Assembly: GCA_028292435.1 (NCBI GenBank)
Contig: JAQGMI010000039.1
Coordinates: forward strand, 1 to 64,000
Reading direction: 5' to 3'
Source: Betaproteobacteria bacterium
Lineage (GTDB): Bacteria > Pseudomonadota > Gammaproteobacteria > Burkholderiales > SG8-41
Length of the DNA stretch: 64,000 nucleotides
Part shown: piece by piece, positions 55,677-64,000 of the stretch
How the letters are laid out: every line of letters begins with the position of its first letter
Position numbering within the stretch: the first letter of the stretch is position 1
Notes under the pieces: model-generated
What the model saw: the letters and a program-made list of their open reading frames with translations, nothing else
The model's database searches: none
Told to the model about the DNA's origin: nothing
Translations under genes and position numbers: made by a program

Positions 55677-56678
55677 ATGTATATCGTCGTCACCGGGGCT
55701 GCAGGATTCATCGGTTCGAATATCGCGAAGGCGCTGAGCGATCGCGGCGAATGGGACGTGCTCGCGGTCGACGATCTCAAGCAAGGTGACAAGTTCGCGA
55801 ACCTTGTCGATTCCGATATTGCCGACTATCTCGACAAGGACGATTTTCTGCGCGAACTCAACAATGGCGCATTCGATGGTGCGATTGCGGCGATTTCGCA
55901 TCAGGGCGCGTGCTCGGACACCACCGAAACCGACGGCCGCTACATGATGCAGAACAATTATCGCTATTCACGCGAGTTGTTCGAATATTGCATCGACGAG
56001 CAGATTCCTTATATTTATGCGTCGTCGGCGGCAGTCTATGGCGCCGGTCCGGCATTTATCGAAGGTCGCGAGCACGAGGCTCCGCTCAATGTTTATGGGT
56101 ATTCCAAGTTTTTGTTCGATCAGTACGTGCGCAGCAACTGGTCGGAACGCTCGTCGCAGGTCGTCGGCTTGCGCTACTTCAATGTTTACGGCCCGCGCGA
56201 ACAGCACAAGGGCCGCATGGCGTCAGTCGCATATCATTTTTTCAATCAATATCGTGCAACCGGCAAAGTCAGGTTGTTCGAAGGCAGCGGCGGCTATGGC
56301 AATGGCGAGCAGCGCCGCGATTTCGTGTCGGTCGACGATGCGGTCGACGTAAACCTGCATTTTCTCGACAATCCAAGCCAGTCCGGCATTTTCAATGTCG
56401 GCACGGGACGGGCGCAAAGTTTCAATGACGTCGCGCTGGCGACGGTTAATACTTGCCGCCGCAATGCGGGCGAGGCGCAGCTCACGCTCACCGACCTGCA
56501 ACGCCAGGGCATCATTGAATACATTCCGTTTCCGCCAGATCTCGCGCGTAAATATCAGAGCTACACCCAGGCCGATCTCAAAGCGTTGCGTGAAGCCGGT
56601 TATGTAACGCCTTTTTCCACGGTCGAAGAAGGCGTTGCCCGTTACATCGACTCGTTGATCGCAAGCGAATCCACATGA
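55677..56678 (+). CDS. hldD: ADP-L-glycero-D-manno-heptose 6-epimerase
   Basis: A 333-residue short-chain dehydrogenase-like epimerase giving ADP-L-glycero-beta-D-manno-heptose for the LPS inner core. [20 protein letters not shown] is the NADP site, [10 protein letters not shown] and [13 protein letters not shown] hold the Ser-Tyr-Lys triad, and [20 protein letters not shown] is HldD-specific. ATG 55677 is chosen since homology starts there. It overlaps cysM by 4 bases. Confidence 0.95.
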   Translation: MYIVVTGAAGFIGSNIAKALSDRGEWDVLAVDDLKQGDKFANLVDSDIADYLDKDDFLRELNNGAFDGAIAAISHQGACSDTTETDGRYMMQNNYRYSRELFEYCIDEQIPYIYASSAAVYGAGPAFIEGREHEAPLNVYGYSKFLFDQYVRSNWSERSSQVVGLRYFNVYGPREQHKGRMASVAYHFFNQYRATGKVRLFEGSGGYGNGEQRRDFVSVDDAVDVNLHFLDNPSQSGIFNVGTGRAQSFNDVALATVNTCRRNAGEAQLTLTDLQRQGIIEYIPFPPDLARKYQSYTQADLKALREAGYVTPFSTVEEGVARYIDSLIASEST

Positions 56679-57571
56679 CCGCCATGTACAAGACGCTCGA
56701 AGATTTCATCGGCAACACACCGCTCGTGCGGCTGCTGCGCCTGCCCGGCAAAACGAGCAACGTGTTACTGGCCAAACTCGAGGGCAACAATCCGGCGGGC
56801 TCGGTCAAGGACCGGCCGGCGCTCTCGATGATCAAGCGTGCGCAGAAGCGCGGCGAAATCAAGCCCGGCGACACGCTGATCGAACCCACGAGCGGTAACA
56901 CCGGCATTGCGCTCGCCATGGCGGCCGCGATGATGGGTTATCGCATGGTGCTTGTGATGCCAGAGCACCTGTCGATTGAGCGACGCCAGTCGATGGCGGC
57001 ATTCGGCGCAAAAATCGTCTTGACGCCGCAATCGGGCGGCATGGAAATGGCGCGCGACGTTGCCGAAAAAATGCGTGACAACGGCGAGGGCATCATTCTC
57101 GATCAGTTTGCGAACGCGGATAATCCGCTCGCGCATTATGAAAGCACCGGGCCGGAAATCTGGCGCGACACTGCAGGCAAGGTCACGCATTTCGTATCGA
57201 GCATGGGCACGACGGGCACGATCATGGGCGTGTCGCGCTATCTCAAGGAAAAAAATCCGGCGATTCAGGTAGTCGGTTGCCAGCCGACCGACGGCTCGCA
57301 GATTCCCGGTATCCGCAAGTGGCCTGCGGCGTATCTGCCCAAGATCTGCGATTGGACACGGGTCGACCGCGTGATCGAAGTAACACAGGCCGATGCCGAA
57401 GAAATGACGCGCCGTCTCGCGCGCGAAGAGGGCATATTTGGCGGCGTGTCTTCGGGCGGGGCGATGTGGGCGGCACTGCAGATTTCGTCCGCGGTCAAGG
57501 AGGCGGTGATCGTCTCGATCGTGTGCGACCGTGGCGATCGTTATCTGTCGACCGGCATTTTCCCTGCCTGA
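56675..57571 (+). CDS. cysM: Cysteine synthase B
   Basis: A 298-residue PLP-dependent O-acetylserine sulfhydrylase. [20 protein letters not shown] begins the fold, [16 protein letters not shown] carries the PLP Lys, [19 protein letters not shown] is the substrate loop and [20 protein letters not shown] the phosphate loop. CysM can also use thiosulfate. The position after hldD is common in betaproteobacteria. ATG 56684 is an alternative start. Its last 41 bases overlap the apparent start of the ydbH-like gene. Confidence 0.95.
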   Translation: MTAMYKTLEDFIGNTPLVRLLRLPGKTSNVLLAKLEGNNPAGSVKDRPALSMIKRAQKRGEIKPGDTLIEPTSGNTGIALAMAAAMMGYRMVLVMPEHLSIERRQSMAAFGAKIVLTPQSGGMEMARDVAEKMRDNGEGIILDQFANADNPLAHYESTGPEIWRDTAGKVTHFVSSMGTTGTIMGVSRYLKEKNPAIQVVGCQPTDGSQIPGIRKWPAAYLPKICDWTRVDRVIEVTQADAEEMTRRLAREEGIFGGVSSGGAMWAALQISSAVKEAVIVSIVCDRGDRYLSTGIFPA

Positions 57572-59549
57572 GTTCACGCTGACGGCGCCGGCAGGCGCCA
57601 TTGTACTGTCGATGCTGATCGCGGCCGGTGCATCGGCCCAGCAGATCAGCCTGAACATTGATCGCATCGATGCGCCGCTCTTCACTGCGACCAAGATCAC
57701 CGGGACGCTGCTTCCCGGTACAACCAGCAAGCTGGAACTGCGAGCGGCTGAAGTCGCCATCGCGGGCGAGACCTGGCGCAATGTGCGGCTCACTTGCCCC
57801 GAACTCAGGCAGGGGCGCGATGAGTTCATTTGCGAGCAGGCAACGCTCGAGACGCCGGTAAAGATCGCGGTCACCTTTCGGTATTCGACGCTTACCAAAA
57901 ATCTCGATCTCGCCTTGCGGCCCGCTGCCAACGAAGAATGGCGGGTCCACATCACCGGCACGCCGGGCGGACGCACGCTGGCTCTGGACGTTCGCAATGG
58001 CGCGCTCACGCACTTCAAGGCGTGGTGGCCGGCTACCTGGCCCAAACCGAATGCCGGCACGATCAGCGGCAGGGCAACGTTCAACGTAGAGCGCGAAGTG
58101 AGCGTGCAAGGCGAACTTGCGCTTATCAATTTCGGTTTTGCGGACGACAGCGGACTGCACGCCGCCGAAAAAATCAATACGGTGCTGACGCTCGATGCAC
58201 GTCAAAACGGCGCGCAGTGGCGGTGGCAAAGCCAGCTCGACTGGAAGAACGGAGACGTGTTCTGGGACCCGCTGTTTGTCAGCGGCTACGGCCACACGCT
58301 GACGCTGGGCGGAACATTCGATTCACGCCACGTCGCCATCGAACAGGGGCGCCTTGCGCTGGCCGGTATCGCAAACGTCGATATAACCGCGTCGATCGAC
58401 CGCGCGTCCGGCAAGGTGGCCGCTGCCAGCGTCAAAGGCGACAACGTCGATATTGCCGGCCTTTACGAGAAATTATTGAAGCCGGCGCTGCAAGGCACGG
58501 TACTCGCGGACTTGCGCTGCGATGGCCACGCGGACTTTGCGTTCGTGCTCAAAGACAGCGCCATGGTGTCCGCGGATGCGGCCTTCAGGCGCGTATCGAT
58601 TGAGGACAACGGCCGGCGTTTCGCGTTGTTTGGCCTCGACGGCGTTTTTCCATGGCATCGTGAAGAGACGAAAACCGCCAAATTGCGCATTGCCGGCGGC
58701 GAGGCGCTGCGCGTGCCTTTCGGCGCTTTCGATTTGCCGCTCGAGACGCGCGGTCTGCGCGTGCGCATGCGCGATATCGAAGTGCCGGTGCTCGACGGCA
58801 AGCTCGCGATTTCCGATTTCGCGACGAGCGGCGAGCGCGAAAGCTGGCGCTGGCGTTTCACTGGAGCGCTTAAGCCGATTTCGGTCGAACAACTGACGAC
58901 TGCGCTCGGATTGCCTGCCATGCACGGAACATTGTCGGCGACGATTCCGACGGTGCGTTACGCCCAGTCAACGCTCAACGTAGACGGCGCACTGCTGTTC
59001 AAGCTGTTCGATGGCGCGATCACCATCGAGAATCTGGCGCTCGAAAATCCGCTTTCCAAAATTCCGCGGCTTACGGGAGATGTGACGATGCGCAATCTGG
59101 ACCTCGATCTCGTCACGCAAACTTTCTCGTTCGGAAAAATTTCGGGCCGCATCGACGCGGACGTAAAGGCGATGGAGCTGGTCAACTGGGGTCCGGTGCG
59201 ATTCAATGCGCGAATTGCGAGCAGCCCCGGCGATTATCCGCGCCGCATCAGTCAGGCTGCGGTGCAAAACATTACCGCGTTGGGCGGCGCCGGCGCGGCG
59301 GCCGCGATTCAGCGCAGTTTCCTGCGTTTTTTCGAGACGTTCGGTTATTCGGCGCTTGGCTGGAGTTGCCGGCTCGAGCTCGACGTTTGTCACATGGGCG
59401 GCATCGAAAACGTGCCGCAGGGCTATGTAATCGTCAAGGGTGGCGGCATACCGGCTATCTCGGTGTTGGGCTACAATCGCAACGTCGGCTGGCGTGAGTT
59501 GCTCGCACGATTGAAGCGCATTACCGAAGGCAACGTGATCGTCAAATAA
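57531..59549 (+). CDS. ydbH: YdbH-family AsmA-like intermembrane lipid transport protein
   Basis: A protein of up to 672 residues, a long beta-rich AsmA-like polypeptide with a hydrophobic N-terminus (AGAIVLSMLIAAGASA). The C-terminal region has PRRISQAAVQNITALGGAGA and FGYSALGWSCRLELDVCHMG, which is the YdbH hallmark with its conserved Cys pair. In E. coli YdbH bridges the envelope and, with YnbE, TamB and YhdP, carries phospholipids to the outer membrane. The identity is supported by the ynbE and ydbL-like genes directly after it. The start is uncertain: GTG 57531 lies inside cysM, and ATG 57612 would shorten the signal segment too much. Confidence 0.88.
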   Translation: MAIVICRPAFSLPEFTLTAPAGAIVLSMLIAAGASAQQISLNIDRIDAPLFTATKITGTLLPGTTSKLELRAAEVAIAGETWRNVRLTCPELRQGRDEFICEQATLETPVKIAVTFRYSTLTKNLDLALRPAANEEWRVHITGTPGGRTLALDVRNGALTHFKAWWPATWPKPNAGTISGRATFNVEREVSVQGELALINFGFADDSGLHAAEKINTVLTLDARQNGAQWRWQSQLDWKNGDVFWDPLFVSGYGHTLTLGGTFDSRHVAIEQGRLALAGIANVDITASIDRASGKVAAASVKGDNVDIAGLYEKLLKPALQGTVLADLRCDGHADFAFVLKDSAMVSADAAFRRVSIEDNGRRFALFGLDGVFPWHREETKTAKLRIAGGEALRVPFGAFDLPLETRGLRVRMRDIEVPVLDGKLAISDFATSGERESWRWRFTGALKPISVEQLTTALGLPAMHGTLSATIPTVRYAQSTLNVDGALLFKLFDGAITIENLALENPLSKIPRLTGDVTMRNLDLDLVTQTFSFGKISGRIDADVKAMELVNWGPVRFNARIASSPGDYPRRISQAAVQNITALGGAGAAAAIQRSFLRFFETFGYSALGWSCRLELDVCHMGGIENVPQGYVIVKGGGIPAISVLGYNRNVGWRELLARLKRITEGNVIVK

Positions 59550-59614
59550 ACATGGCTTCAGGGCGCGTATGCACTTTGAGCGGATGAAGCGTTAAGTGTC
59601 TGTGGCGGATCTAA

Positions 59615-59824
59615 ATGAACAGAAAAGCGGGATTTGTTATGCGGAACGTCGTTCTCATGGCGGGACTTGGCGGGGCTCTGCTCGCCGGCTGCGTGACCAT
59701 CAATATCTACTTTCCGGCGGCAGCTGCTGAAAAAGCCGCCGACAAGATCATCGACGAGGTATGGCAATTGAAAAACCCGGGCCAGGCGGCGCCCGCAGCG
59801 CCAACCACGCCACCGGCCAAATAA
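59615..59824 (+). CDS. ynbE: YnbE-like lipoprotein
   Basis: A 69-residue lipoprotein. The lipobox LLAGC follows a short hydrophobic signal, and the mature part VTINIYFPAAAAEKAADKII is the YnbE signature. YnbE is an outer-membrane lipoprotein that pairs with the C-terminus of YdbH by beta-strand stacking. A Pro/Ala-rich tail follows. ATG 59639 (MRNVVLM) is an alternative start with GCGGGA upstream. It lies between the ydbH and ydbL homologues. Confidence 0.88.
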   Translation: MNRKAGFVMRNVVLMAGLGGALLAGCVTINIYFPAAAAEKAADKIIDEVWQLKNPGQAAPAAPTTPPAK

Positions 59825-59834
59825 GGAAATCACC

Positions 59835-60260
59835 ATGCGTACACTCGATATCGTGCGTTGCGGCTGGCTCGCTCTATGGCTCTCGTTTGCCGGCAGTCTG
59901 TGGGCGCAGGCGAACCTCGAAATTAATACGCCGGCAATCGCGGCATTGCAGTCGAGCATGCAAAAGCGGCATGCCGAACTGGCACCGTTGTTTGCCAGCG
60001 GCGCCATCGGTCTCACGCGCGATGGCTACGTCGCGCTGCGCGATGCCAACGCAGTTCCCCTTGCACAGCGCCAGCAGGCGAACGGCCTGATTGCCGCCGA
60101 GAACCAGGATCACGCGTCGCTGTATAAGGAGATTGCGCGCGCCAACGGCAAGCCGGAGTGGGAGAACGATATTCGCGCGACCTTTGCGCAGCGCTGGATC
60201 GACAAGGCGGCGGCCGGCTGGTATTACCAGAACTCTGCCGGAGCCTGGGCGCGCAAGTAG
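59835..60260 (+). CDS. ydbL: YdbL family (DUF1318) periplasmic protein
   Basis: A 141-residue exported protein with a signal peptide ending SLWAQA and a helical mature part. INTPAIAALQSSMQKRHAEL and LTRDGYVALRDANAVPLAQR are DUF1318 features, and the C-terminus KAAAGWYYQNSAGAWARK matches the YdbL family ending. In E. coli YdbL modulates the YdbH-YnbE interaction. Its stop TAG shares a base with the GTG start of the exonuclease gene (TAGTG), indicating coupling. Confidence 0.87.
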   Translation: MRTLDIVRCGWLALWLSFAGSLWAQANLEINTPAIAALQSSMQKRHAELAPLFASGAIGLTRDGYVALRDANAVPLAQRQQANGLIAAENQDHASLYKEIARANGKPEWENDIRATFAQRWIDKAAAGWYYQNSAGAWARK

Positions 60261-61036
60261 TGTCGCCTGTTCTAGTTTTTGATATCGAGACGGTTCCCGA
60301 CGTCGCGGGGCTGCGCAAGCTTAACGGCATCGCGGCCGACATAGCGGATGAACAGGTTGCGGCGATGGCGTTTCAGCGCCGCCGCCAGGTTACCGGTACC
60401 GATTTCCTCCAGTTGCATCTGCAGCGCGTCGTCGCGATTTCATGTGCGCTGCGCGATCGCGAAACGTTCCGCATCTGGTCGCTTGGCGAACCAGCCGATG
60501 CCGAGGGCCAGCTCATCCAGCGCTTTTACGATGGCATTGAAAAATACACGCCGCAAATCGTCTCGTGGAACGGCGGCGGCTTCGACCTGCCGGTGCTGCA
60601 TTACCGCGGCATGATGCATGGCGTAACTGCCGCGCGTTACTGGGACCAGGGCGAGGACGACCGCGAGTTCAAGTGGAACAGCTACATCAGCCGTTACCAC
60701 TCGCGCCATCTCGACCTGATGGACTTACTAGCGATGTACCAGCCTCGCGGCGCGGCGCCGCTTGACCAGTTTGCGCAGTTGCTCGGTTTTCCGGGCAAGA
60801 TCGGGCTTGAAGGCTCGCAAGTCTGGACGGCATTTCAGGCCGGTAATATCGCGCAGATACGCAGCTACTGCGAGGCCGACGTCGCCAACACCTATCTCGT
60901 CTATCTGCGGTTCCAGTTGATGCGCGGCTGCGTGTCGCGCGATGAATATCAGCAGGAAATCGCCCTCGTTCGCGACACGCTTGGTAAAGCGCCCGACGCG
61001 CACTGGCAAGAGTTCATGCAACTCTGGCCGGCCTGA
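60260..61036 (+). CDS. 3'-5' exonuclease of the PolB-like/DnaQ-type fold
   Basis: A 258-residue protein of the predicted 3'-5' exonuclease PolB-like family. The metal-binding Asp-Glu is in VLVFDIETVPDVAG (near the N-terminus), a second motif is VSWNGGGFDLPVLHYRGMMH, and YCEADVANTYLVYLRFQLMR carries the late Asp. These are the DEDD acidic positions. It probably degrades single-stranded DNA or RNA. The GTG start overlaps the ydbL stop; the frame is open upstream but homology starts here. A functional link to ydbL is not obvious. Confidence 0.85.
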   Translation: MSPVLVFDIETVPDVAGLRKLNGIAADIADEQVAAMAFQRRRQVTGTDFLQLHLQRVVAISCALRDRETFRIWSLGEPADAEGQLIQRFYDGIEKYTPQIVSWNGGGFDLPVLHYRGMMHGVTAARYWDQGEDDREFKWNSYISRYHSRHLDLMDLLAMYQPRGAAPLDQFAQLLGFPGKIGLEGSQVWTAFQAGNIAQIRSYCEADVANTYLVYLRFQLMRGCVSRDEYQQEIALVRDTLGKAPDAHWQEFMQLWPA

Positions 61037-61065
61037 GCTGTTAGAAACGCCGGTACTGAAATAAC

Positions 61066-62358
61066 ATGATCCGCGTTGAATCGCTGGACCAGGAAGGCCG
61101 CGGCGTCGCGCACGCGGAAGGCAAAGTCATCTTCATTCAGGGCGCGCTGCCGGGCGAGCTCGTCACTTATACGTCGTACCAGAAAAAGCCGAGTTACGAG
61201 CTGGCGCAGGTTGGACAGGTGATCGAGCCTGCCGCGATGCGGGTAACGCCGCGCTGTCCTCACTTCGGCATATGCGGCGGCTGCAGCCAGCAGCATTTCG
61301 ATGCGCGCGCGCAAGTCGCGGCGAAGCAGCGGGTGCTCGAAGACAACCTTAAACGCATCGGCAAGGTCGAATGCGGCAGCATCCTGCCGGCTATCTATGG
61401 CGACGCCTGGGGTTATCGCCATCGCGCGCGTTTTTCGGCGCGTTACGTAGCGAAAAAAGGCGGCGCACTGATCGGTTTTCGTGAAAAGCGCAGCAGCTAC
61501 GTCACTGACATGAAGACCTGCGAAGTGGTGCCGGCGCGAATCTCGGCGCTGCTCGTGCCGCTGCGCGAACTGATTAACGGTTTTTCTCAGCCCGAGCGCA
61601 TGCCGCAGATCGAACTGGCGATTGGCGACGGCACCGATGCGCTCGTGTTGCGCATTCTCGAGCCGTTGACCGACGACGATGAGCAGTTGCTGCGCGTATT
61701 TGCCGACCGCCATCACGTTCAATTTTTCGTGCAGCCGCGCGGTCCCGATACCGCGGTGCCGTTATATCCGCCGCATGACGGCGTGCTGCACTACTCCCTG
61801 CCTGAGTTCAACCTTGAACTCGGTTTCTCGCCGACTGAGTTTACCCAGGTCAATGCCGCGGTCAACGCTGTCCTTGTGCGCCGCGCCATGACGCTGCTCG
61901 CGCCGCAGGCCGGCGAGCGCATCGCTGACATGTTCTGCGGTCTTGGCAACTTCACGCTCGCCATCGCCCGCAGCGGCGCGACGGTCATCGGTTTCGAGGG
62001 GGCGCAGTCGCTCGTAGCGCGCGCGCAGCAGAATGCGGTGCGCAACGACCTGACCGGATTGGCGGAATTCCGGATGGCGGACCTATTCAAGGTGAACGAT
62101 GCAGACCTCGTCGCACTCGGTCATTTCGACCGCATGCTGATCGACCCGCCGCGTGATGGCGCTGTCAGCCTCATCAACGCACTGAGCGACGATGCGCCGC
62201 GGCGAATCGTGTACGTGTCATGCAATGCGGCAACTTTAGCGCGGGACGCCGGGGTGCTGGTCGATGTCAAAGGCTACGAGCTTATGGGTGCCGGGGTCGT
62301 CAACATGTTCCCGCATACTTCGCATGTTGAATCGATTGCGGTGTTTGATCGGCGCTGA
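61066..62358 (+). CDS. rlmD: 23S rRNA (uracil-1939-C5)-methyltransferase RlmD
   Basis: A 430-residue RumA-type SAM methyltransferase. The TRAM domain occupies the first 60 residues, followed by a 4Fe-4S site with Cys64, Cys70, Cys73 ([10 protein letters not shown]) and Cys152 (MKTCEVV). The SAM domain has [19 protein letters not shown] and [16 protein letters not shown], and the catalytic Cys is in [13 protein letters not shown]. It methylates 23S rRNA U1939. The ATG follows the exonuclease stop by 29 bases. Confidence 0.95.
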   Translation: MIRVESLDQEGRGVAHAEGKVIFIQGALPGELVTYTSYQKKPSYELAQVGQVIEPAAMRVTPRCPHFGICGGCSQQHFDARAQVAAKQRVLEDNLKRIGKVECGSILPAIYGDAWGYRHRARFSARYVAKKGGALIGFREKRSSYVTDMKTCEVVPARISALLVPLRELINGFSQPERMPQIELAIGDGTDALVLRILEPLTDDDEQLLRVFADRHHVQFFVQPRGPDTAVPLYPPHDGVLHYSLPEFNLELGFSPTEFTQVNAAVNAVLVRRAMTLLAPQAGERIADMFCGLGNFTLAIARSGATVIGFEGAQSLVARAQQNAVRNDLTGLAEFRMADLFKVNDADLVALGHFDRMLIDPPRDGAVSLINALSDDAPRRIVYVSCNAATLARDAGVLVDVKGYELMGAGVVNMFPHTSHVESIAVFDRR

Positions 62359-62572
62359 TTGCGATTGTTGTTTTTTTGCGAATGCTTTTGTAGGACGAAA
62401 TGACGAAATATCCGGGCGTGCGTTGACCCATTCGGTTTACCCCTCCTAGACTGGTCTCTCGTCTTTAGTTTCCGCTTCCCCATTCGAAAGTGCGTGCCTC
62501 CACCGAGGCGCAGCGGTGTCCTTCTTACTTTTGATTGCCGAAACGGCGCATGAATCAAGCCTGGGAGGGCGC

Positions 62573-63154
62573 ATGTTTCGCTATCTGGTCGCTGCGTTAC
62601 TTATGGTTTTCACGTCGACCGCGCTTGCCGATCCGATTCTGTTGTTGCTGCTGCGCATGGCGCGCGACAAAGTCGTGACGGCATCGCTCGAAGCAGGGGT
62701 CAACAGCCTGCAGCAGCCGCCTACGATGCCGTCGCCGGTGTATGGGTTTGCGCTTCCCACGCCGGCGATCCCGCGCGGTAGCGAAGAAGAGCAAATGCGC
62801 TCGATGATCGATCAGAATTTCCTGCATTTGAGCCGCTCTCAGCGTGACGAAGTGTTCGCCGCATTGCAGGAAAAGCTGCGCGACCCGCGCTATGACCAGC
62901 AAAGGGCACAGCTCATTGCGTCGTTTTCCCTGACAGCGCGTGAAGTACGTGAGGGCTACCGCGGTTTAGATGCGCTTTCGTACGCAGAAAAGCAATCGCT
63001 CGCCGTGAGGGCCGGCGATGAGTACCGCACGATGCCCGACAGTGACCGTCACGAGCTGCTTGAAATTTTGCGTTCCGGCGTGTTGCCGGTGCCGTCCGAT
63101 CTGCGCGAAATCATGCTCGCTAGGTTCAATCAGATCGGCATCGAAGTAAGGTAG
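62573..63154 (+). CDS. Secreted protein of unknown function
   Basis: A 193-residue protein that I do not recognise. A signal peptide (YLVAALLMVFTSTALA) leads to a hydrophobic stretch PILLLLLRMARDKVV, then a Pro-rich patch and a helical region with charged repeats (SQRDEVFAALQEKLRDPRYD, YAEKQSLAVRAGDEYRTMPD). No catalytic motif is seen. ATG 62573 has GGGAGG upstream; the frame is open before it. The gap before it (about 210 bases) holds nothing recognisable. It converges with the membrane protein gene downstream. Confidence 0.72.
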   Translation: MFRYLVAALLMVFTSTALADPILLLLLRMARDKVVTASLEAGVNSLQQPPTMPSPVYGFALPTPAIPRGSEEEQMRSMIDQNFLHLSRSQRDEVFAALQEKLRDPRYDQQRAQLIASFSLTAREVREGYRGLDALSYAEKQSLAVRAGDEYRTMPDSDRHELLEILRSGVLPVPSDLREIMLARFNQIGIEVR

Positions 63155-63193
63155 ATCATTTTAACGTCGACACCGGTCGCTCTGCGGCGAGCC

Positions 63194-63745
63194 TTACGAC
63201 CCTGTCGGCGTGCCGGCGTCATGTTCCGGACCCTGCGCTTCCCGAAAAAACAGGATGGCTAGACCGATGTTCATCACCATCGACGCGGGGAGCACCATCA
63301 ATGCGAACACGACGCTTGCAGAGCACACCCCCGTTACGATAGCGGCATAGCTGACGAGCTTAAGCCCGGGCAGGCTGCTGGCAAAGTCCAATAGCTTGAT
63401 CCCGGTAACCAGATACAAAACCCCAATGAGCACGAAGCCGACCAGAATCGGCACCGCGAGGAATGGGAGTTCGGTTGCAAACAACGCCATTAACTGCACG
63501 CACAGAGTGACGCCAATAATGGCTGTGATGTACGAGTTGACTCGCGTGAATTGCTTCTGCAGCAGCAAAGCGCGCAGTTTTGCCAGCACATACATGAAGA
63601 GCAGCACGTTGGCGAGTTGGACCGAGATTGATAACAATGTCGCTCCGGTGCGCGCGACGGCCAGCTGAAAAACGAAAAGCGGCACGGTCAAAGCGGCACT
63701 GGCGGCGGCGATCCAGCCTGCAGCCTGCAATGCGGATTTTGTCAC
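63194..63745 (-). CDS. Polytopic membrane protein of unknown function
   Basis: A 183-residue protein with about five transmembrane segments (about 10-30, 38-58, 72-92, 96-114 and 130-160). Charged residues are few. The sequence has SITAIIGV-type and GFVLIGVLYLVTGIKLL segments with no matching family I can name. The C-terminus is hydrophilic (AQGPEHDAGTPTGS). It stands alone on the minus strand and converges with the secreted protein gene, leaving about 40 bases. No function is proposed. Confidence 0.72.
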   Translation of the reverse strand: MTKSALQAAGWIAAASAALTVPLFVFQLAVARTGATLLSISVQLANVLLFMYVLAKLRALLLQKQFTRVNSYITAIIGVTLCVQLMALFATELPFLAVPILVGFVLIGVLYLVTGIKLLDFASSLPGLKLVSYAAIVTGVCSASVVFALMVLPASMVMNIGLAILFFREAQGPEHDAGTPTGS

Positions 63746-64000
63746 TGTTTGCGCTTCTCGATGATGAGCATGAGTGCCCGGAGAATATCACTGCAATCGG
63801 CTTTGCTCATTGCAATCGTGACATATTGCGTTGACAAAAAAACGACTATTTAGCCTGAAAGGCGCTTGTATCAAGCGTTTGAAGGTGCCGCGCTATTTTG
63901 CGTTGCATCAACGCTACGCTCCTATGCATTTTTCATACGCAAAGTGACTATATGTTGTCGGTATTTTTGAAAATTATGCTAGCATAACCGCCACGGTCTG
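63746..64000. other. AT-rich edge region, probably upstream regulatory DNA
   Basis: 255 bases without a supported gene. It contains TTGACA (about 63831) without a matching -10, and a very AT-rich end with TTGTCG (63955) and TAGCAT (63980). It probably serves the gene on the minus strand and another gene beyond the right edge. Confidence 0.45.

Noticed and set aside
56765..58177. Minus-strand frame of about 470 codons over cysM/ydbH
   Set aside because: Shadow of two well-supported genes on the other strand; no motif.

Overview
This window looks like a chromosomal segment of a moderately GC-rich betaproteobacterium. The core gene order gyrA-serC-serA-pheA-hisC-tyrA-aroA-cmk-rpsA-ihfB-lapA-lapB-pyrF-ugd-hldE-hldD-cysM, the mtaD-ubiG-gph trio next to ssrA, EarP paired with an EF-P carrying arginine 32, and several Bug-type periplasmic receptors all fit Burkholderiales or Nitrosomonadales-like lineages. 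No rRNA or tRNA genes, CRISPR arrays or intact mobile elements were seen. The one stable RNA gene is tmRNA.

Layout. 1-1.6 kb: a Tat-exported caspase-like peptidase whose C-terminal part continues off the left edge in another frame. 1.8-13.5 kb: an accessory catabolic region with three MmgE/PrpD proteins, two Bug receptors without TctA/TctB, a DapA-family aldolase, a D-tartrate dehydratase-like enolase-superfamily enzyme, an Old Yellow Enzyme, a glyoxalase-fold protein, a ModA-like protein without a signal peptide and a two-helix channel-like protein. 13.5-17.7 kb: three tightly packed, visibly AT-richer genes (membrane di-iron hydroxylase, GH3 acyl-amido synthetase, MR/MLE enzyme) running into an acyl-CoA ligase. 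19.4-24.9 kb: a kinase with a transmembrane helix and two EF-hands, then a minus-strand block (alpha/beta hydrolase, GIDE-domain protein with an EF-hand, LemA, DUF4139). 25.1-31.4 kb: a yqjD-yqjE-yqjK-like envelope operon, a LETM1-like protein, a cyclic-nucleotide-binding protein, DUF2726, earP-efp, a lipoprotein hydrolase and an exported methyltransferase-like protein. 31.4-33.5 kb: a gene-poor stretch with a frameshifted CpaF/TadA ATPase pseudogene next to the 3' end of ssrA. 33.5-38.4 kb (minus strand): tmRNA, gph, ubiG, mtaD and two OmpA-family paralogs. 38.7-62.4 kb (plus strand): a long housekeeping block ending with a YdbH-YnbE-YdbL lipid-transport set, an exonuclease and rlmD. 62.5-64 kb: two unrecognised envelope genes and an AT-rich edge.

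Working together. The block from serC to aroA supplies serine and aromatic amino acids; cmk, rpsA, ihfB and pyrF serve nucleotide supply, translation and DNA architecture; lapB, ugd, hldE and hldD serve LPS control and core-sugar synthesis; ydbH-ynbE-ydbL probably serves phospholipid transport to the outer membrane. The best candidates for undescribed biology are the hydroxylase/GH3/MR-MLE/acyl-CoA ligase cluster, the channel-like two-helix protein whose filter motif is replaced, and the EF-hand kinase beside an EF-hand GIDE protein.
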